Positions 27,170 through 36,263 of a stretch of DNA of 64,000 bases are shown here, piece after piece (position 1 is the stretch's first letter; each line of letters opens with the position of its first letter). This stretch comes from CAWGLW01 sp963823525. GTDB lineage: Bacteria > Pseudomonadota > Gammaproteobacteria > Steroidobacterales > Steroidobacteraceae. Both the position numbers and the translations under genes were made by a program. The stretch is from positions 930,001 through 994,000 of the forward strand of contig CAWGLW010000006.1 of assembly GCA_963823525.1 (NCBI GenBank), given 5' to 3'. The notes under the pieces were generated by a model that had not been told where the DNA came from, ran no database searches, and saw nothing but the letters and a program-made list of their open reading frames with translations.

Positions 27170-28405
27170 TCAGGCGGCGGCCGGGGATTCGGTCGGCAGC
27201 ATCTGTCGCAATACGGCCTCCGCCTCTCCAAGAGTCATGCCTTTTGGAACCGGATAGTCCCGGCTTGCCTCGATCATTGCTGCGCGCGCGACCTTGTTGA
27301 GATCTGATGCTTGCAGCGCCGCGATCTCCTTCGGAACGCCGAGCATGGCGTTGAGCGCCCGAACCCGGTCGATAAACCGCTGCGCGAGAACTTCGGGAGA
27401 CTCGCCTTCGGTACCTGCGCCAATCGCGAGCGCCAGCTCGGCCAGCCGTGATCGCGCGTAATCGGAGTCCTGGACGAAATCCAGGACAAACGGCAGCACG
27501 ATCGCATTACACAGTCCGTGCGGTACGCCATAGGTACCACCGAGCTTGTGCGAGAAAGCATGCACGTAACCGACGTAGGCTTTCGTGAATGCCAGCCCTG
27601 CATACAGCGAGGCCAGCGCCATCGCCTCCCGGGCTTCTAGATCGTCGCCGTTCTCATAAGCTCGCGGCAGGTTGGCAAAGATCAGTCGCACCGCCGAAAC
27701 GCACAGCGCCGGCGTCTCCGGATGCGGCCAGCGATTGATGTAGGCCTCGATCGCATGCGTCAGCGCATCCATACCGGTCGCCGCGGTGATTGGCTTCGGC
27801 ATCCCTTTCATCATCAACGGATCGAGCGCGGCCGCCAGCGGCACGAGTTTCGGATCGATTACCGCTGCTTTCTCGTGCTTCACCGGGTCGGTCACGACCG
27901 CGGCCACCGTCACCTCGGAGCCGGTACCGGCTGTCGTAGGTATCGCATACAAGGGAAGCGGTGGCTTGCTGACCTTCAACATGCCGACCAGCTTGCGCGG
28001 CGACTTGCCGGTCGTCGCCATCGCCGCAATGACTTTTGCCGCATCGATGGACGACCCGCCGCCGACAGCCAGTATGGCGTCGCTGCCGTGCGCCCGCACG
28101 GCCGCACTGCCTCGCTCGAGGACATCGTCCGTCGGGTCCGGAATGATGCCGTCGAAGACAACGACATCGACTCCGTGCCCGATCATTCTCCCGCGCAACG
28201 GCTCGATCAGTCCCAGTCCGGCGAGTATTGAATCGGTGGCGATCAGAACCCGGCGATAGCCGGAACTGGCAATCAGGTCGCAGAGTCGTTGCGCCGAGTC
28301 CGGGCCGACAAAAAGAATCGGCCGCGGAACCGCAATCACGCGCGAGACCGGCTTCATGAACATTTTCAGGAAGCGATAGAACAACAGCCTCAGTTCGAAA
28401 AGCAT
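27170..28405 (-). CDS. Iron-containing alcohol dehydrogenase (group III)
   Basis: A 411-residue NAD(P)-dependent dehydrogenase. It has the nucleotide motif GGGSSIDAAKVIAAM near 107 and the iron-binding region with DALTHAIEAYIN and HAFSHKLGGTYGVPHG, which supplies the Asp and three His ligands. The N-terminus has an extra hydrophobic and basic helix (LFELRLLFYRFLKMFMKP) before the domain begins. That could aid membrane association, or the true start could be an internal Met. Likely role: interconversion of alcohols and aldehydes in the oxidative cluster upstream. A 189-base gap without a recognised gene separates it from the PQQ dehydrogenase. Confidence 0.88.
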   Translation of the reverse strand: MLFELRLLFYRFLKMFMKPVSRVIAVPRPILFVGPDSAQRLCDLIASSGYRRVLIATDSILAGLGLIEPLRGRMIGHGVDVVVFDGIIPDPTDDVLERGSAAVRAHGSDAILAVGGGSSIDAAKVIAAMATTGKSPRKLVGMLKVSKPPLPLYAIPTTAGTGSEVTVAAVVTDPVKHEKAAVIDPKLVPLAAALDPLMMKGMPKPITAATGMDALTHAIEAYINRWPHPETPALCVSAVRLIFANLPRAYENGDDLEAREAMALASLYAGLAFTKAYVGYVHAFSHKLGGTYGVPHGLCNAIVLPFVLDFVQDSDYARSRLAELALAIGAGTEGESPEVLAQRFIDRVRALNAMLGVPKEIAALQASDLNKVARAAMIEASRDYPVPKGMTLGEAEAVLRQMLPTESPAAA

Positions 28406-28594
28406 TCCTTATCCCCGGCGCCGAATCATTTGGGACCGCAGCATACACGTGAGCCACCCGGCGAGCCCGCACGGGATGGTGGGCATCGTGGACGAGTGCC
28501 AGGAGTCCGCCCTCAACGGTTTCCGGCGAGATGTTGCCGACCGAAAGGCCCGCTTGCTCATCTCCGCCCTCCCGTTGTTGCGGGATCCTGTTTG

Positions 28595-30772
28595 CTATGG
28601 CTTCGCTGAGTTAAGGCGCTCGAGTTCTGCGTGCGCACGTTCTGTCAGGTAGGCGTGGATTGCGTTGATCTCATCCATCGTCAGGTACTGCGCAAAGCTC
28701 GGCATGCCCTTGTTCGCGCGCGCGCCCATCACGATGCCCGGGAACGCGGCATGCGTGTCTTTATCCATGTAGCGCAGGTCGGGAATCGTGCTGCCACTGA
28801 CTGCCTCGATCCCGTGACAAACCATGCAATTCTCAAAGAAGTGCATGCGTCCGGTCGCCACCAGTTCCGCATCGGCCTTCATTTCCGGCGGCTCCGGCCG
28901 ACGATCAACGGGCACACCGCCCGGGGGCAGGCTTGCGGTCCCGCCCAGCTTGAAGGTCAGCACGCGACTGACGGTGCCGACCTCGCCCTGCTGCAGCCCA
29001 GCCTCGCCCATCACGAGCGGGTAAGCACCTCCCCAGCCCGCGAGCACGGTGACATATTGAACGCCATCGATCGAGTAGGTCATCGGCGCGGCGACCACCC
29101 CGCTGCCGGCCGGCGCGCGCCAGAGCGCTTCGCCGTCGGTCGCGCGGAACGCCTGGAAGTCGCCCATCGTGTTGCCCTGAAAGACCAGGTTACCGTCTGT
29201 CGAGAGCGTGCCGCCGTTGCTCGCGCCGGGATGCGCGTGACGCCAGACTTCCTTCTGTTTCACCGGGTCCCAGGCCAGCAGGTAACCCTTGATCATGCCC
29301 AATACACCCTGCAACCCTGCCTCGTCCTCAGGGAATGCGAGCACCATCGGGTCGACGCCGAGGTTCATCAGGCCGGGGCGCACCTTGTACTTCTTGTCTT
29401 CGGCGTAAACCTGCGGAATCTCCTGGGCCGGGATATAAACGAGGCCGGTTTTCGGGTTGAATGACATTGGATGCCAGTTGTGGGCGCCCTGGTTGGCCGG
29501 GAAAATCAGCACCGGACCTTCGTCATACCGGGCATTTTTTGTCTCCACCGGGCGGCCGGTTTCCATGTCGACCTTCGATGCCCAGGTAACCTTCGAGAAC
29601 TTCTCCGCCGAAAGCAATTCTCCCGTCGCGCGGTCGAGGACATAAAAGAAACCGTTTTTCGGCGCCTGCATGAGCACCTTGCGCGTTTTCCCGTCGATAT
29701 CGAGATCCGCCAGCATGATGTGCTGCGTGGCCGTGTAGTCCCAGGTCTCGCCGGGCGTGGTCTGGTAATGCCAGACGTATTCACCCGTATCGGGTCGCAA
29801 CGCGACGATCGATGAGAGGAACAGGTTGTCGCCGCCGCCGGGACTACGGATGCGCTGGTTCCACGGTGACCCGTTGCCGACGCCGATGTAAAGCAGGTCG
29901 AGTTCCGGGTCGTAGGCCATGGAATCCCACACCGTGCCACCGCCGCCGAGCTTCCACCACTCGCCCTTCCAGGTCTCGGACGCCATTTCCATGGCCTTGG
30001 ATTCGAAGCCATCGGCCGGATTACCGGGCACCGTGTAGAAGCGCCACAACATCTTGCCGTCGTTGACATCGTAGGCGGAAATGTAGCCGCGCACGCCAAA
30101 CTCGGCACCGCCGTTGCCAATCAGCACCTTGCCCTTGATGATCCGCGGCGCACCAGAGATCGTGTAAGGCTGGCTCTGGTCGACCGTCACCACGGACCAG
30201 ATAACCTTGCCGGTCGCGGCGTCCAGTGCCTGCAGTCGACCGTCGTACGTCCCGAAGACGACCTTGCCCTCCCAGACCGCGACACCGCGATTGGCGACAT
30301 CACAACAACCGTGCTGTGCGACCTGGCGAGGCACCTGCGGATCGTGTTTCCAGAGCAACTTGCCAGTGACGGCATCCAGCGCGTAGACGATGCTCCAGGC
30401 GCCGGTCGTGTACATCACGCCGTCGACGACGATCGGCGTGGCTTCCTGGCCGCGGTTGTAGTCGATATCGAAGGTCCAGGTCAGCCCGAGTTCACCGACA
30501 TTGTTCTCGTTGATCGAGTCGAGCGGACTGAAACGCTGTTCGTCGTAGCCGCGGCCATAGCTGAGCCAGGTATTGGGGTCGGAAGCCGCCGCCGCGATGA
30601 GCCCACCATTGACGCCGGCCGCGGGCTTTGCAGCGGACATCTCAGCGGCTGGCGGCTCGGGCGACGCAGCCGATTTGCTTGATTCCGGCGGCGCCTTCGA
30701 ACCGCAACCGGACAGTGTCAGCAGGACTGCAGATAGCAGGGCGGCACCGCGGAGACTGTTTGAAATCGGCAT
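28595..30772 (-). CDS. PQQ-dependent quinohemoprotein alcohol dehydrogenase with fused cytochrome c
   Basis: A 725-residue periplasmic enzyme that oxidises primary alcohols with PQQ and passes electrons to a fused cytochrome c. The beta-propeller repeats are visible, including TYDGRLQALDAATGK, and so is the adjacent-cysteine pair in QHGCCDVANRG that lies over PQQ. The haem motif CMVCHG is near residue 655, with the Met ligand probably in GMPSFAQYLT. I start it at ATG 30772, which has GAGGGA upstream and yields MPISNSLRGAALLSAVLLTLSGC, a lipoprotein signal with the lipobox LSGC. Lipid anchoring is unusual for this family. It is 236 bases downstream of the GMC gene; that gap holds a GC-rich palindrome (30891-30905) and no gene. 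Confidence 0.88.
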   Translation of the reverse strand: MPISNSLRGAALLSAVLLTLSGCGSKAPPESSKSAASPEPPAAEMSAAKPAAGVNGGLIAAAASDPNTWLSYGRGYDEQRFSPLDSINENNVGELGLTWTFDIDYNRGQEATPIVVDGVMYTTGAWSIVYALDAVTGKLLWKHDPQVPRQVAQHGCCDVANRGVAVWEGKVVFGTYDGRLQALDAATGKVIWSVVTVDQSQPYTISGAPRIIKGKVLIGNGGAEFGVRGYISAYDVNDGKMLWRFYTVPGNPADGFESKAMEMASETWKGEWWKLGGGGTVWDSMAYDPELDLLYIGVGNGSPWNQRIRSPGGGDNLFLSSIVALRPDTGEYVWHYQTTPGETWDYTATQHIMLADLDIDGKTRKVLMQAPKNGFFYVLDRATGELLSAEKFSKVTWASKVDMETGRPVETKNARYDEGPVLIFPANQGAHNWHPMSFNPKTGLVYIPAQEIPQVYAEDKKYKVRPGLMNLGVDPMVLAFPEDEAGLQGVLGMIKGYLLAWDPVKQKEVWRHAHPGASNGGTLSTDGNLVFQGNTMGDFQAFRATDGEALWRAPAGSGVVAAPMTYSIDGVQYVTVLAGWGGAYPLVMGEAGLQQGEVGTVSRVLTFKLGGTASLPPGGVPVDRRPEPPEMKADAELVATGRMHFFENCMVCHGIEAVSGSTIPDLRYMDKDTHAAFPGIVMGARANKGMPSFAQYLTMDEINAIHAYLTERAHAELERLNSAKP

Positions 30773-31008
30773 TTCAGCTTTCCCTCGATCTGTTTTTCCG
30801 TTGCTCCAACCGCGAATGAGACCGTCGGTTGCACTGGGGCGGGCGCACAGGACTCGATGGCCATGCGGCCTGCACCGGGCCGGAATCATACCCTGCCCGG
30901 CAGGGGCGGCGCACGTGAGTATGCGTCAGCCTTTCCCCGCTCCCCGGCGCGAAACCCAATCGTACGTACCGGATTACTTCGTCTGCCGTACTACACCTGG
31001 ATTCGGCA

Positions 31009-32547
31009 TCAGGAGTCCAGCATGCGATGCACGGCCCGGTCAACGACGACCATGATGGGCGTCATGATGTGTGTCGAGGCGCTGGTCGGCATCACCGAGG
31101 CGTCCATCACGTAGATGTTGTCGCCGGTGTGCAGGCGCAGGTTCTGGTCTACGACACTGTTGTCTTTCGATGATCCCATCCGGCAGGTGCCCTGGTTGTG
31201 TGCCGAGTTAAAGCTTGCAAGCCCCGGTTCGATCGGGAAGTCTTCGATCGATGACAGGGCATCCGGGCTCGTCACCGGCGCGAACGACTGGTTGGCAAAT
31301 GCAACCTCCCTGGCGCCAGCCTCGAACAACAGCTCGCCTGTTCGAGCCATTCCGCGCCTCAGGCGCTGCTTCCACTCTTCTTTCATCACGTAGTTGATCT
31401 TAGGAACGATCCGGCCATCTTCGGTCCATTCGTATGTGATCTCCCCGGACGGCTGATCGGGCACGAGCAACTGAGTCACGGACATGTTCCGCATCCGGGT
31501 CGCAAAGCGCTTGTGTTCCCTGCCAAAACCGGGGTACAGAATCATGATCGGGCCGACCACGCCTCCGATGCCTTCCATCCGAAAACCGCCCAGACCGTGG
31601 TCCGGTGAATTATCATCGAACTCGCTGACTTCGACTGACTGCGGCGCACCGCGCCAGTGAATGATCTCTTCGCTTTCATCGAATATACCGATGACGCCGA
31701 GCTGCGGCTGCAATGTGAGGTTCTTGCCGAGCTGCGGCAGGTCTGCATGCAGCCCGGAGCGCATCAGGATGGCCGGGTTGTGAATGGAACTGGCGGCCAG
31801 GATCACCCGTTCACAATCGACGGTCAGCGGCACGCGCGCTGAGCGAACGCCGCGCTCGACGACCATGCAATGCACGCGGAACTTCGAACCAGTGATCCGC
31901 TCTATGTGATCGCAGCGCAAATCCGTATAAACGGCGGCACCTTTCTCGATCGCCCAGGGCAGATACGTGAGGTTGGTGCCCAGCCGGGCATCGTAGGCGC
32001 AACCGACGAGGCAGTAACCGCTGCCCACGCAACCCTTGCGGTTCGAGTGCATGATGTCCGCTGTCCAGCCCATTTTCTTAGCGGTCTCCAGCAACAGTCC
32101 GTTGTTGCGGTTGATCAGGCTCTTGTTGTTGCGCTTGACGTTCTGGTATTCGTAGACGCGCCTGTAAGATTCCTCCAGGCTTTTTCCGGTCCACTCCGTG
32201 GTACCGACCAGCCTACGCCAGTGCGCCAGGACCTCCTCCGGTATCGGCAGCGCGTCGGAGGTATTGATGACCGTGCCGCCTCCGTAGCACGAACCCTGCA
32301 GTACCGAGATCATCCCGTCGCTGGTCATCTGCTGCCCACCGGCGCGATACAGCATGGGCCACATGTCTTCTTCGCGCTGATTGAATTCGCTGGCAACGTG
32401 ATAACCGCCCTCCTCGATGACGATGGTGTCCACACCAGCCTCGGCAAGATGGAACGCGGCAACACCGCCGCCCGAACCCGACCCCACGACCACGGTGTGC
32501 GTGCTCAGCGAGCGTTCATTTGTAATTTCATGACCCTGAATGATCAT
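31009..32547 (-). CDS. GMC-family FAD oxidoreductase
   Basis: A 512-residue glucose-methanol-choline oxidoreductase. The FAD-binding fold is at the start (VVVGSGSGGGVAAFHLAEAG, residues 19-38). Conserved segments follow: GGGTVINTSDALP near 88, and HNQGTCRMG and the active-site His in ASTHIMTP near the C-terminus. The family oxidises alcohol groups of sugars, sterols or long-chain alcohols. Its start overlaps the stop of the small-subunit-like gene upstream, as in gluconate 2-dehydrogenase-type pairs. This pairing suggests a periplasmic or membrane-linked dehydrogenase rather than an oxidase. Confidence 0.87.
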   Translation of the reverse strand: MIIQGHEITNERSLSTHTVVVGSGSGGGVAAFHLAEAGVDTIVIEEGGYHVASEFNQREEDMWPMLYRAGGQQMTSDGMISVLQGSCYGGGTVINTSDALPIPEEVLAHWRRLVGTTEWTGKSLEESYRRVYEYQNVKRNNKSLINRNNGLLLETAKKMGWTADIMHSNRKGCVGSGYCLVGCAYDARLGTNLTYLPWAIEKGAAVYTDLRCDHIERITGSKFRVHCMVVERGVRSARVPLTVDCERVILAASSIHNPAILMRSGLHADLPQLGKNLTLQPQLGVIGIFDESEEIIHWRGAPQSVEVSEFDDNSPDHGLGGFRMEGIGGVVGPIMILYPGFGREHKRFATRMRNMSVTQLLVPDQPSGEITYEWTEDGRIVPKINYVMKEEWKQRLRRGMARTGELLFEAGAREVAFANQSFAPVTSPDALSSIEDFPIEPGLASFNSAHNQGTCRMGSSKDNSVVDQNLRLHTGDNIYVMDASVMPTSASTHIMTPIMVVVDRAVHRMLDS

Positions 32548-33110
32548 TGCGCGCCCTCCAGCAGCATCGGACCGTCATAGCCCGTGTATTGCCAGGTCTT
32601 GTCCATCGTGTAGAAGTGCTGCATACACACGTACTTGAGTGCCAGGAAGATGCCGACGGGAAGACCTCCCGCCTGCAGCATCGCGTTCAGCACCGCCGTG
32701 CGATCATCCTCAGACAGGGCAGAAAACGGCGCCGTCTTGCCCGCCAGCTCCGGTGCCTGCTGCTCGAGAAACGCCAGCGCACCCCGGAAGCCCATCGATA
32801 CACCCGGATCCATCTTCGGCAGGTAACTGTCGATTCGCTTCGCGAGGCCCGCCTCGCGAGCGCCCATCTCGAAAGCACCGCCCGGCGGGATCAGCGTATC
32901 GCTCGCAGCGTCGAGCGTGCTGTATTCGTCTGCATTGAGAAATTCCAGCGACGGTGTCTGCACAGCTGGCACCTCGGCAACCGCCGCCGGCGGCGATTCC
33001 CGCCTCGAGCAGGCCGCCACCAGCGGCATGGCCGCGGCTGCGCCAAGTGCCTGTAATGTTTGATTCAGAAATACGCGCCGCGTGACTTCCGGTAAATGGA
33101 AAGTCTTCAT
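32544..33110 (-). CDS. Gluconate 2-dehydrogenase subunit 3-like protein
   Basis: A 188-residue protein matching the gluconate_2-dh3 family: SLEFLNADEYSTLDAASDTLIPP and the later LSEDDRTAVLNAMLQAGG region are typical (described by their ends: SLEFLN near 58, AMLQAGG near 140). The N-terminus has a twin-arginine pattern (TRRVFLNQ) and a hydrophobic core ending in VAACS, so it may be Tat-exported and lipid-anchored. It would chaperone or anchor the GMC partner, whose start overlaps its stop (ATGA). ATG 33110 is chosen because the signal sequence begins there. Confidence 0.82.
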   Translation of the reverse strand: MKTFHLPEVTRRVFLNQTLQALGAAAAMPLVAACSRRESPPAAVAEVPAVQTPSLEFLNADEYSTLDAASDTLIPPGGAFEMGAREAGLAKRIDSYLPKMDPGVSMGFRGALAFLEQQAPELAGKTAPFSALSEDDRTAVLNAMLQAGGLPVGIFLALKYVCMQHFYTMDKTWQYTGYDGPMLLEGAQ

Positions 33111-33189
33111 GGTCCATTCTCCGCTATTTCCGTCATCGCCGGCCTCCGATCGCCGGCCACTGCCTCGCAGTCTCCCTTTCCTTTCACCA

Positions 33190-34596
33190 TCAACCCGCCA
33201 AAGGCGCATCGAAGACCCGACCGCGATTGAGCAGACCCTGCGGATCGAGCGTCTGCTTGAGCGCCTTCATCATCCGTATTTCCTCGGGCTTGCGGGACAG
33301 GTGCAGGTACTTCTTTTTCTCAAAGCCGATGCCGTGTTCGGCCGATACCGATCCGGCCACCGCTGCCAGCGGCTCATAGACGAGCTTCTCGACAGCCTCC
33401 TTCGTTTCGGCGTTCGCCTCGCCCGCCGATACGATCACGTGCAGATTGCCATCGCCCATGTGGCCGAATACGACAAGCTTCGCGTCAGCCCAGCGCTGGC
33501 GGAGATTCGCGCGCAAGTCATCGACGTATTTCGCCATCGCCGGAATCGGCAGACTGACGTCAAAGACGAACAGCGGCTTGAGGTGAACCAATTGCTCGAC
33601 GTCGTCACGAATGCCCCAGAGGTTGTGATATTCGGTAGACGACTTGGCGATCACCGCGTCGTCGATGAGTTCGTTCTCGATGGCCTCGCCGAGCACTTCC
33701 TCGAAGCGTTCCGCATCGCGTTCCTGGTTGCCGCCCATCGCTTCCACGAGAACATAAAAAGGATGGTCCTGCGACAGCGGCGGCGCCGACCTGGCCGGCG
33801 GCGTGGTCACGATGCGGTAAAAATCGTTCCACATGACCTCGAAAGCGCTCAGCGTGCCGCCCAGTGCATTGTCGACATACTTCAGGAACGCCGTCAGTTT
33901 CTCTGCGGAGGGGATGGCGACCAGCGCTGCGTTCTGGCTGCTGGGACGTTCCGACAGCTTGAGCACGACCCGCGTGACGATGCCGAGCGTGCCCTCCGAA
34001 CCGATGAAGACCTGTTTCAGATCGTAACCAGCATTGTTCTTGATCATCTGGTTCATTGAGGAAATAACGGTGCCGTCCGCCAGAACCGCTTCCAGGCCCA
34101 GCACGAGTTCGCGGGTCATGCCGTAACGAATCACCCGGTTTCCACCGGCATTGGTCGCCACGTTGCCGCCGATGTGGCAGCTGCCGCGTGCGCCCATGTC
34201 CAGCGGAAACAACAAGCCATGTTCCTCGGCCCGCTCCTGGATGACCTGCAGCGGCACACCGGCCTGAACGGTCATCGTGCGGCCAAGCGCATCGATGCAT
34301 TCGATCGCGTTCATCCGCTCCAGCGAGAGCACGATCTCGTTCGGCGCGCACTTAATCGCGCCGACCAGCCCGGTGCGACCCCCGTGAGGGACGACCGGCT
34401 GCCCTGCCTCGTGACAGATCCGCATCACGGCCGACACTTCCTCGGTACTGACCGGTCGAACGACGGCCGCCGCCTCGCAGGTAGCGCCGATGCCGGGCCA
34501 GGCGACGCGGCCTCGCACGTCCTCGGCCTCCGTCAGGACGTCCCCTCGCTGAAGAGCGGAACGAATCTTTTTCAGCGTCTCTTGAAGATCGGGCAT
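33190..34596 (-). CDS. FAD-linked oxidase of the GlcD / D-lactate dehydrogenase family
   Basis: A 468-residue flavoprotein that oxidises a 2-hydroxy acid to the 2-oxo acid. The FAD-binding PCMH domain has PVVPHGGRTGLVGA near 69 and GNVATNAGGNRVIRYG near 137. The C-terminal oxidase domain has the metal and substrate motifs VFGHMGDGNLHV near 385 and SAEHGIGFEKK near 427. A GGGGGGG run precedes the ATG. It is the upstream member of the minus-strand oxidative cluster, 79 bases before the subunit-3-like gene. D-lactate, glycolate or a longer 2-hydroxy acid are all possible. Confidence 0.88.
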   Translation of the reverse strand: MPDLQETLKKIRSALQRGDVLTEAEDVRGRVAWPGIGATCEAAAVVRPVSTEEVSAVMRICHEAGQPVVPHGGRTGLVGAIKCAPNEIVLSLERMNAIECIDALGRTMTVQAGVPLQVIQERAEEHGLLFPLDMGARGSCHIGGNVATNAGGNRVIRYGMTRELVLGLEAVLADGTVISSMNQMIKNNAGYDLKQVFIGSEGTLGIVTRVVLKLSERPSSQNAALVAIPSAEKLTAFLKYVDNALGGTLSAFEVMWNDFYRIVTTPPARSAPPLSQDHPFYVLVEAMGGNQERDAERFEEVLGEAIENELIDDAVIAKSSTEYHNLWGIRDDVEQLVHLKPLFVFDVSLPIPAMAKYVDDLRANLRQRWADAKLVVFGHMGDGNLHVIVSAGEANAETKEAVEKLVYEPLAAVAGSVSAEHGIGFEKKKYLHLSRKPEEIRMMKALKQTLDPQGLLNRGRVFDAPLAG

Positions 34597-34843
34597 TCCC
34601 CCCCCTTATGAATTACCCGCACGCCGCCGAATGTCCCAGCGACGAGGACTCGGGCGTCAAATTCGCGCGCGTTGCCGTCGGTCGAAGTCACAACACAGGC
34701 CCATCGGCCCCGGTAATCGGGTCTATTCTACCGCAGGGCACGACAACTTCATTCTGAATCAGAATGGCAGAGTGATCCTGCGAGGAACCGAACCACCAGC
34801 CGTAATTACCGAGGCCGGCGCCGAGACCGAGTCGCACTGTCGT

Positions 34844-36196
34844 TCAGGCAGGAGAGGTGTGATCCGGCTTGATCCATAGGTGCGGATAGACGGCCCAGAG
34901 CGTGATCGCGCGGATCACGACATAGGCGATGAAGGCGAGCCACAAACCCGAGTTTGCGAACATCGTGACGAGGGGCCAACTCATTGCGATGAATGCCACG
35001 AACGAGTAAAGCGAAGCGTTGCGCATTTCACGGGTACGGGTCGCGCCGATGAAGATGCCGTCGAGCTGAAAGGCCGCGGAGGACAGGGCGACGTAGACGG
35101 CCGCGAAGGGCAGAACCGCCATGGCTTCTCCCCTCACCTCGGCTGAACGGACCATGAACTCAATCACCTGTACCCCACCGGTCCACCAGCCGATCCCGAG
35201 CCCCAGGCCCGTGATCCCGGCCAGCACGGAAGATCGCCTGACCACCAGGTCAAAAGCCTGTCGGTCACGCCTACCGATGGCTTCACCCACAAGGGACTCG
35301 GTCGCAAACGCATAGCCATCGAGGAAGAAGGCGCTGAAAAAGACGAACTGCAACAGCACATGGTTCGCCGCCAGCGTGGCCTCGCCAAGCACCGCGCCCT
35401 GCTGCGTAAACCAACCGAACGCGAGCAGGATCAGGAATGTGCGGATCATGATGTCCGCGTGCACACGCAGCGTTCGCAACAACGCGCGGCTGTCTCGAAG
35501 CGCCGCCCACGGTATGAGCGAGCCTCCATCCGCATGTTGCGCGAGCAGCATTCGGAAAACGAGGTAGCTGCCGGCGATGGCGGCTGACCACTCCGCGATC
35601 AGGGTGCCGACCGCAATGCCGCGCGCACCCCAGTCAAAGACGCCCGCGAACAGCAGATCCAGCCCGATATTTAGCCCGTTCGTCAATACCTGAAGCGCCA
35701 GCAACGACCGGCTCCGACCCAGGCCGATCAGCGCCCCCGCGATCACGAAGGAAGCCAGCGCCGCCGGAGCACCCCAGATCCGTATGGAAAAATATTGCTG
35801 CGAAATCGATTCAACCTGTTCGGTTCCGTCGAGCAGGCCGAACGCAATCCACGCGATCGGAAGCTGCAGTACGATTACCCCGGCACCGAGGGCAAGCGCC
35901 ATCACGAGGGCACGCGCAAGCGTTGCGCGCACTTCGACGCCGTCCCCGGCTCCACTGGCCTGGGCAATGAAGCCGGTCGTTCCCATGCGCAGGAAGCCGA
36001 AAGTCCAGTAGACGAAGCTGAACACCAGTGCGCCGAGCGCGATCGCGCCGAGGTCCTGGACGGTGCCCTGCCGGCCGATCACGGCCGTGTCGGCGAGCCC
36101 GAGTAGCGGCACGACCGAGTTGGCGATCATGATCGGCCATGCCCGCGCGAAGATTCCCCGGTAAGACCGGGGCAGCCTGCTTTGTTCGCGGTCCAT
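34844..36196 (-). CDS. MATE-family multidrug/sodium efflux transporter (DinF-like)
   Basis: A 450-residue inner-membrane protein with about twelve hydrophobic helices and the two-fold MATE arrangement. Early segments such as ANSVVPLLGLADTAVIG and the later NHVLLQFVFFSAFFLDGYAFATE (only its ends needed: NHVLLQ, AFATE) are typical of the DinF subgroup. It would export cationic or hydrophobic compounds in exchange for Na+ or H+. I chose ATG 36196; the codon before it is TTG. The 247 bases between it and the FAD-oxidase start contain nothing I can support. Confidence 0.87.
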   Translation of the reverse strand: MDREQSRLPRSYRGIFARAWPIMIANSVVPLLGLADTAVIGRQGTVQDLGAIALGALVFSFVYWTFGFLRMGTTGFIAQASGAGDGVEVRATLARALVMALALGAGVIVLQLPIAWIAFGLLDGTEQVESISQQYFSIRIWGAPAALASFVIAGALIGLGRSRSLLALQVLTNGLNIGLDLLFAGVFDWGARGIAVGTLIAEWSAAIAGSYLVFRMLLAQHADGGSLIPWAALRDSRALLRTLRVHADIMIRTFLILLAFGWFTQQGAVLGEATLAANHVLLQFVFFSAFFLDGYAFATESLVGEAIGRRDRQAFDLVVRRSSVLAGITGLGLGIGWWTGGVQVIEFMVRSAEVRGEAMAVLPFAAVYVALSSAAFQLDGIFIGATRTREMRNASLYSFVAFIAMSWPLVTMFANSGLWLAFIAYVVIRAITLWAVYPHLWIKPDHTSPA

Positions 36197-36263
36197 CAAA
36201 ACGCCGACGGAACCGCGCAGCCTGCCATGCCTGCCGCCGATTCCACCGTACGCCTGAACACGC

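Noticed and set aside
30891..30905. GC palindrome between the GMC and PQQ genes
   Set aside because: Seven-base stem with a one-base loop and no T-run; not a credible terminator and no known operator form.
34631..34879. Possible 82-residue gene between the FAD oxidase and the MATE exporter
   Set aside because: No ribosome site, no family match, and it runs into the exporter gene on the other strand.
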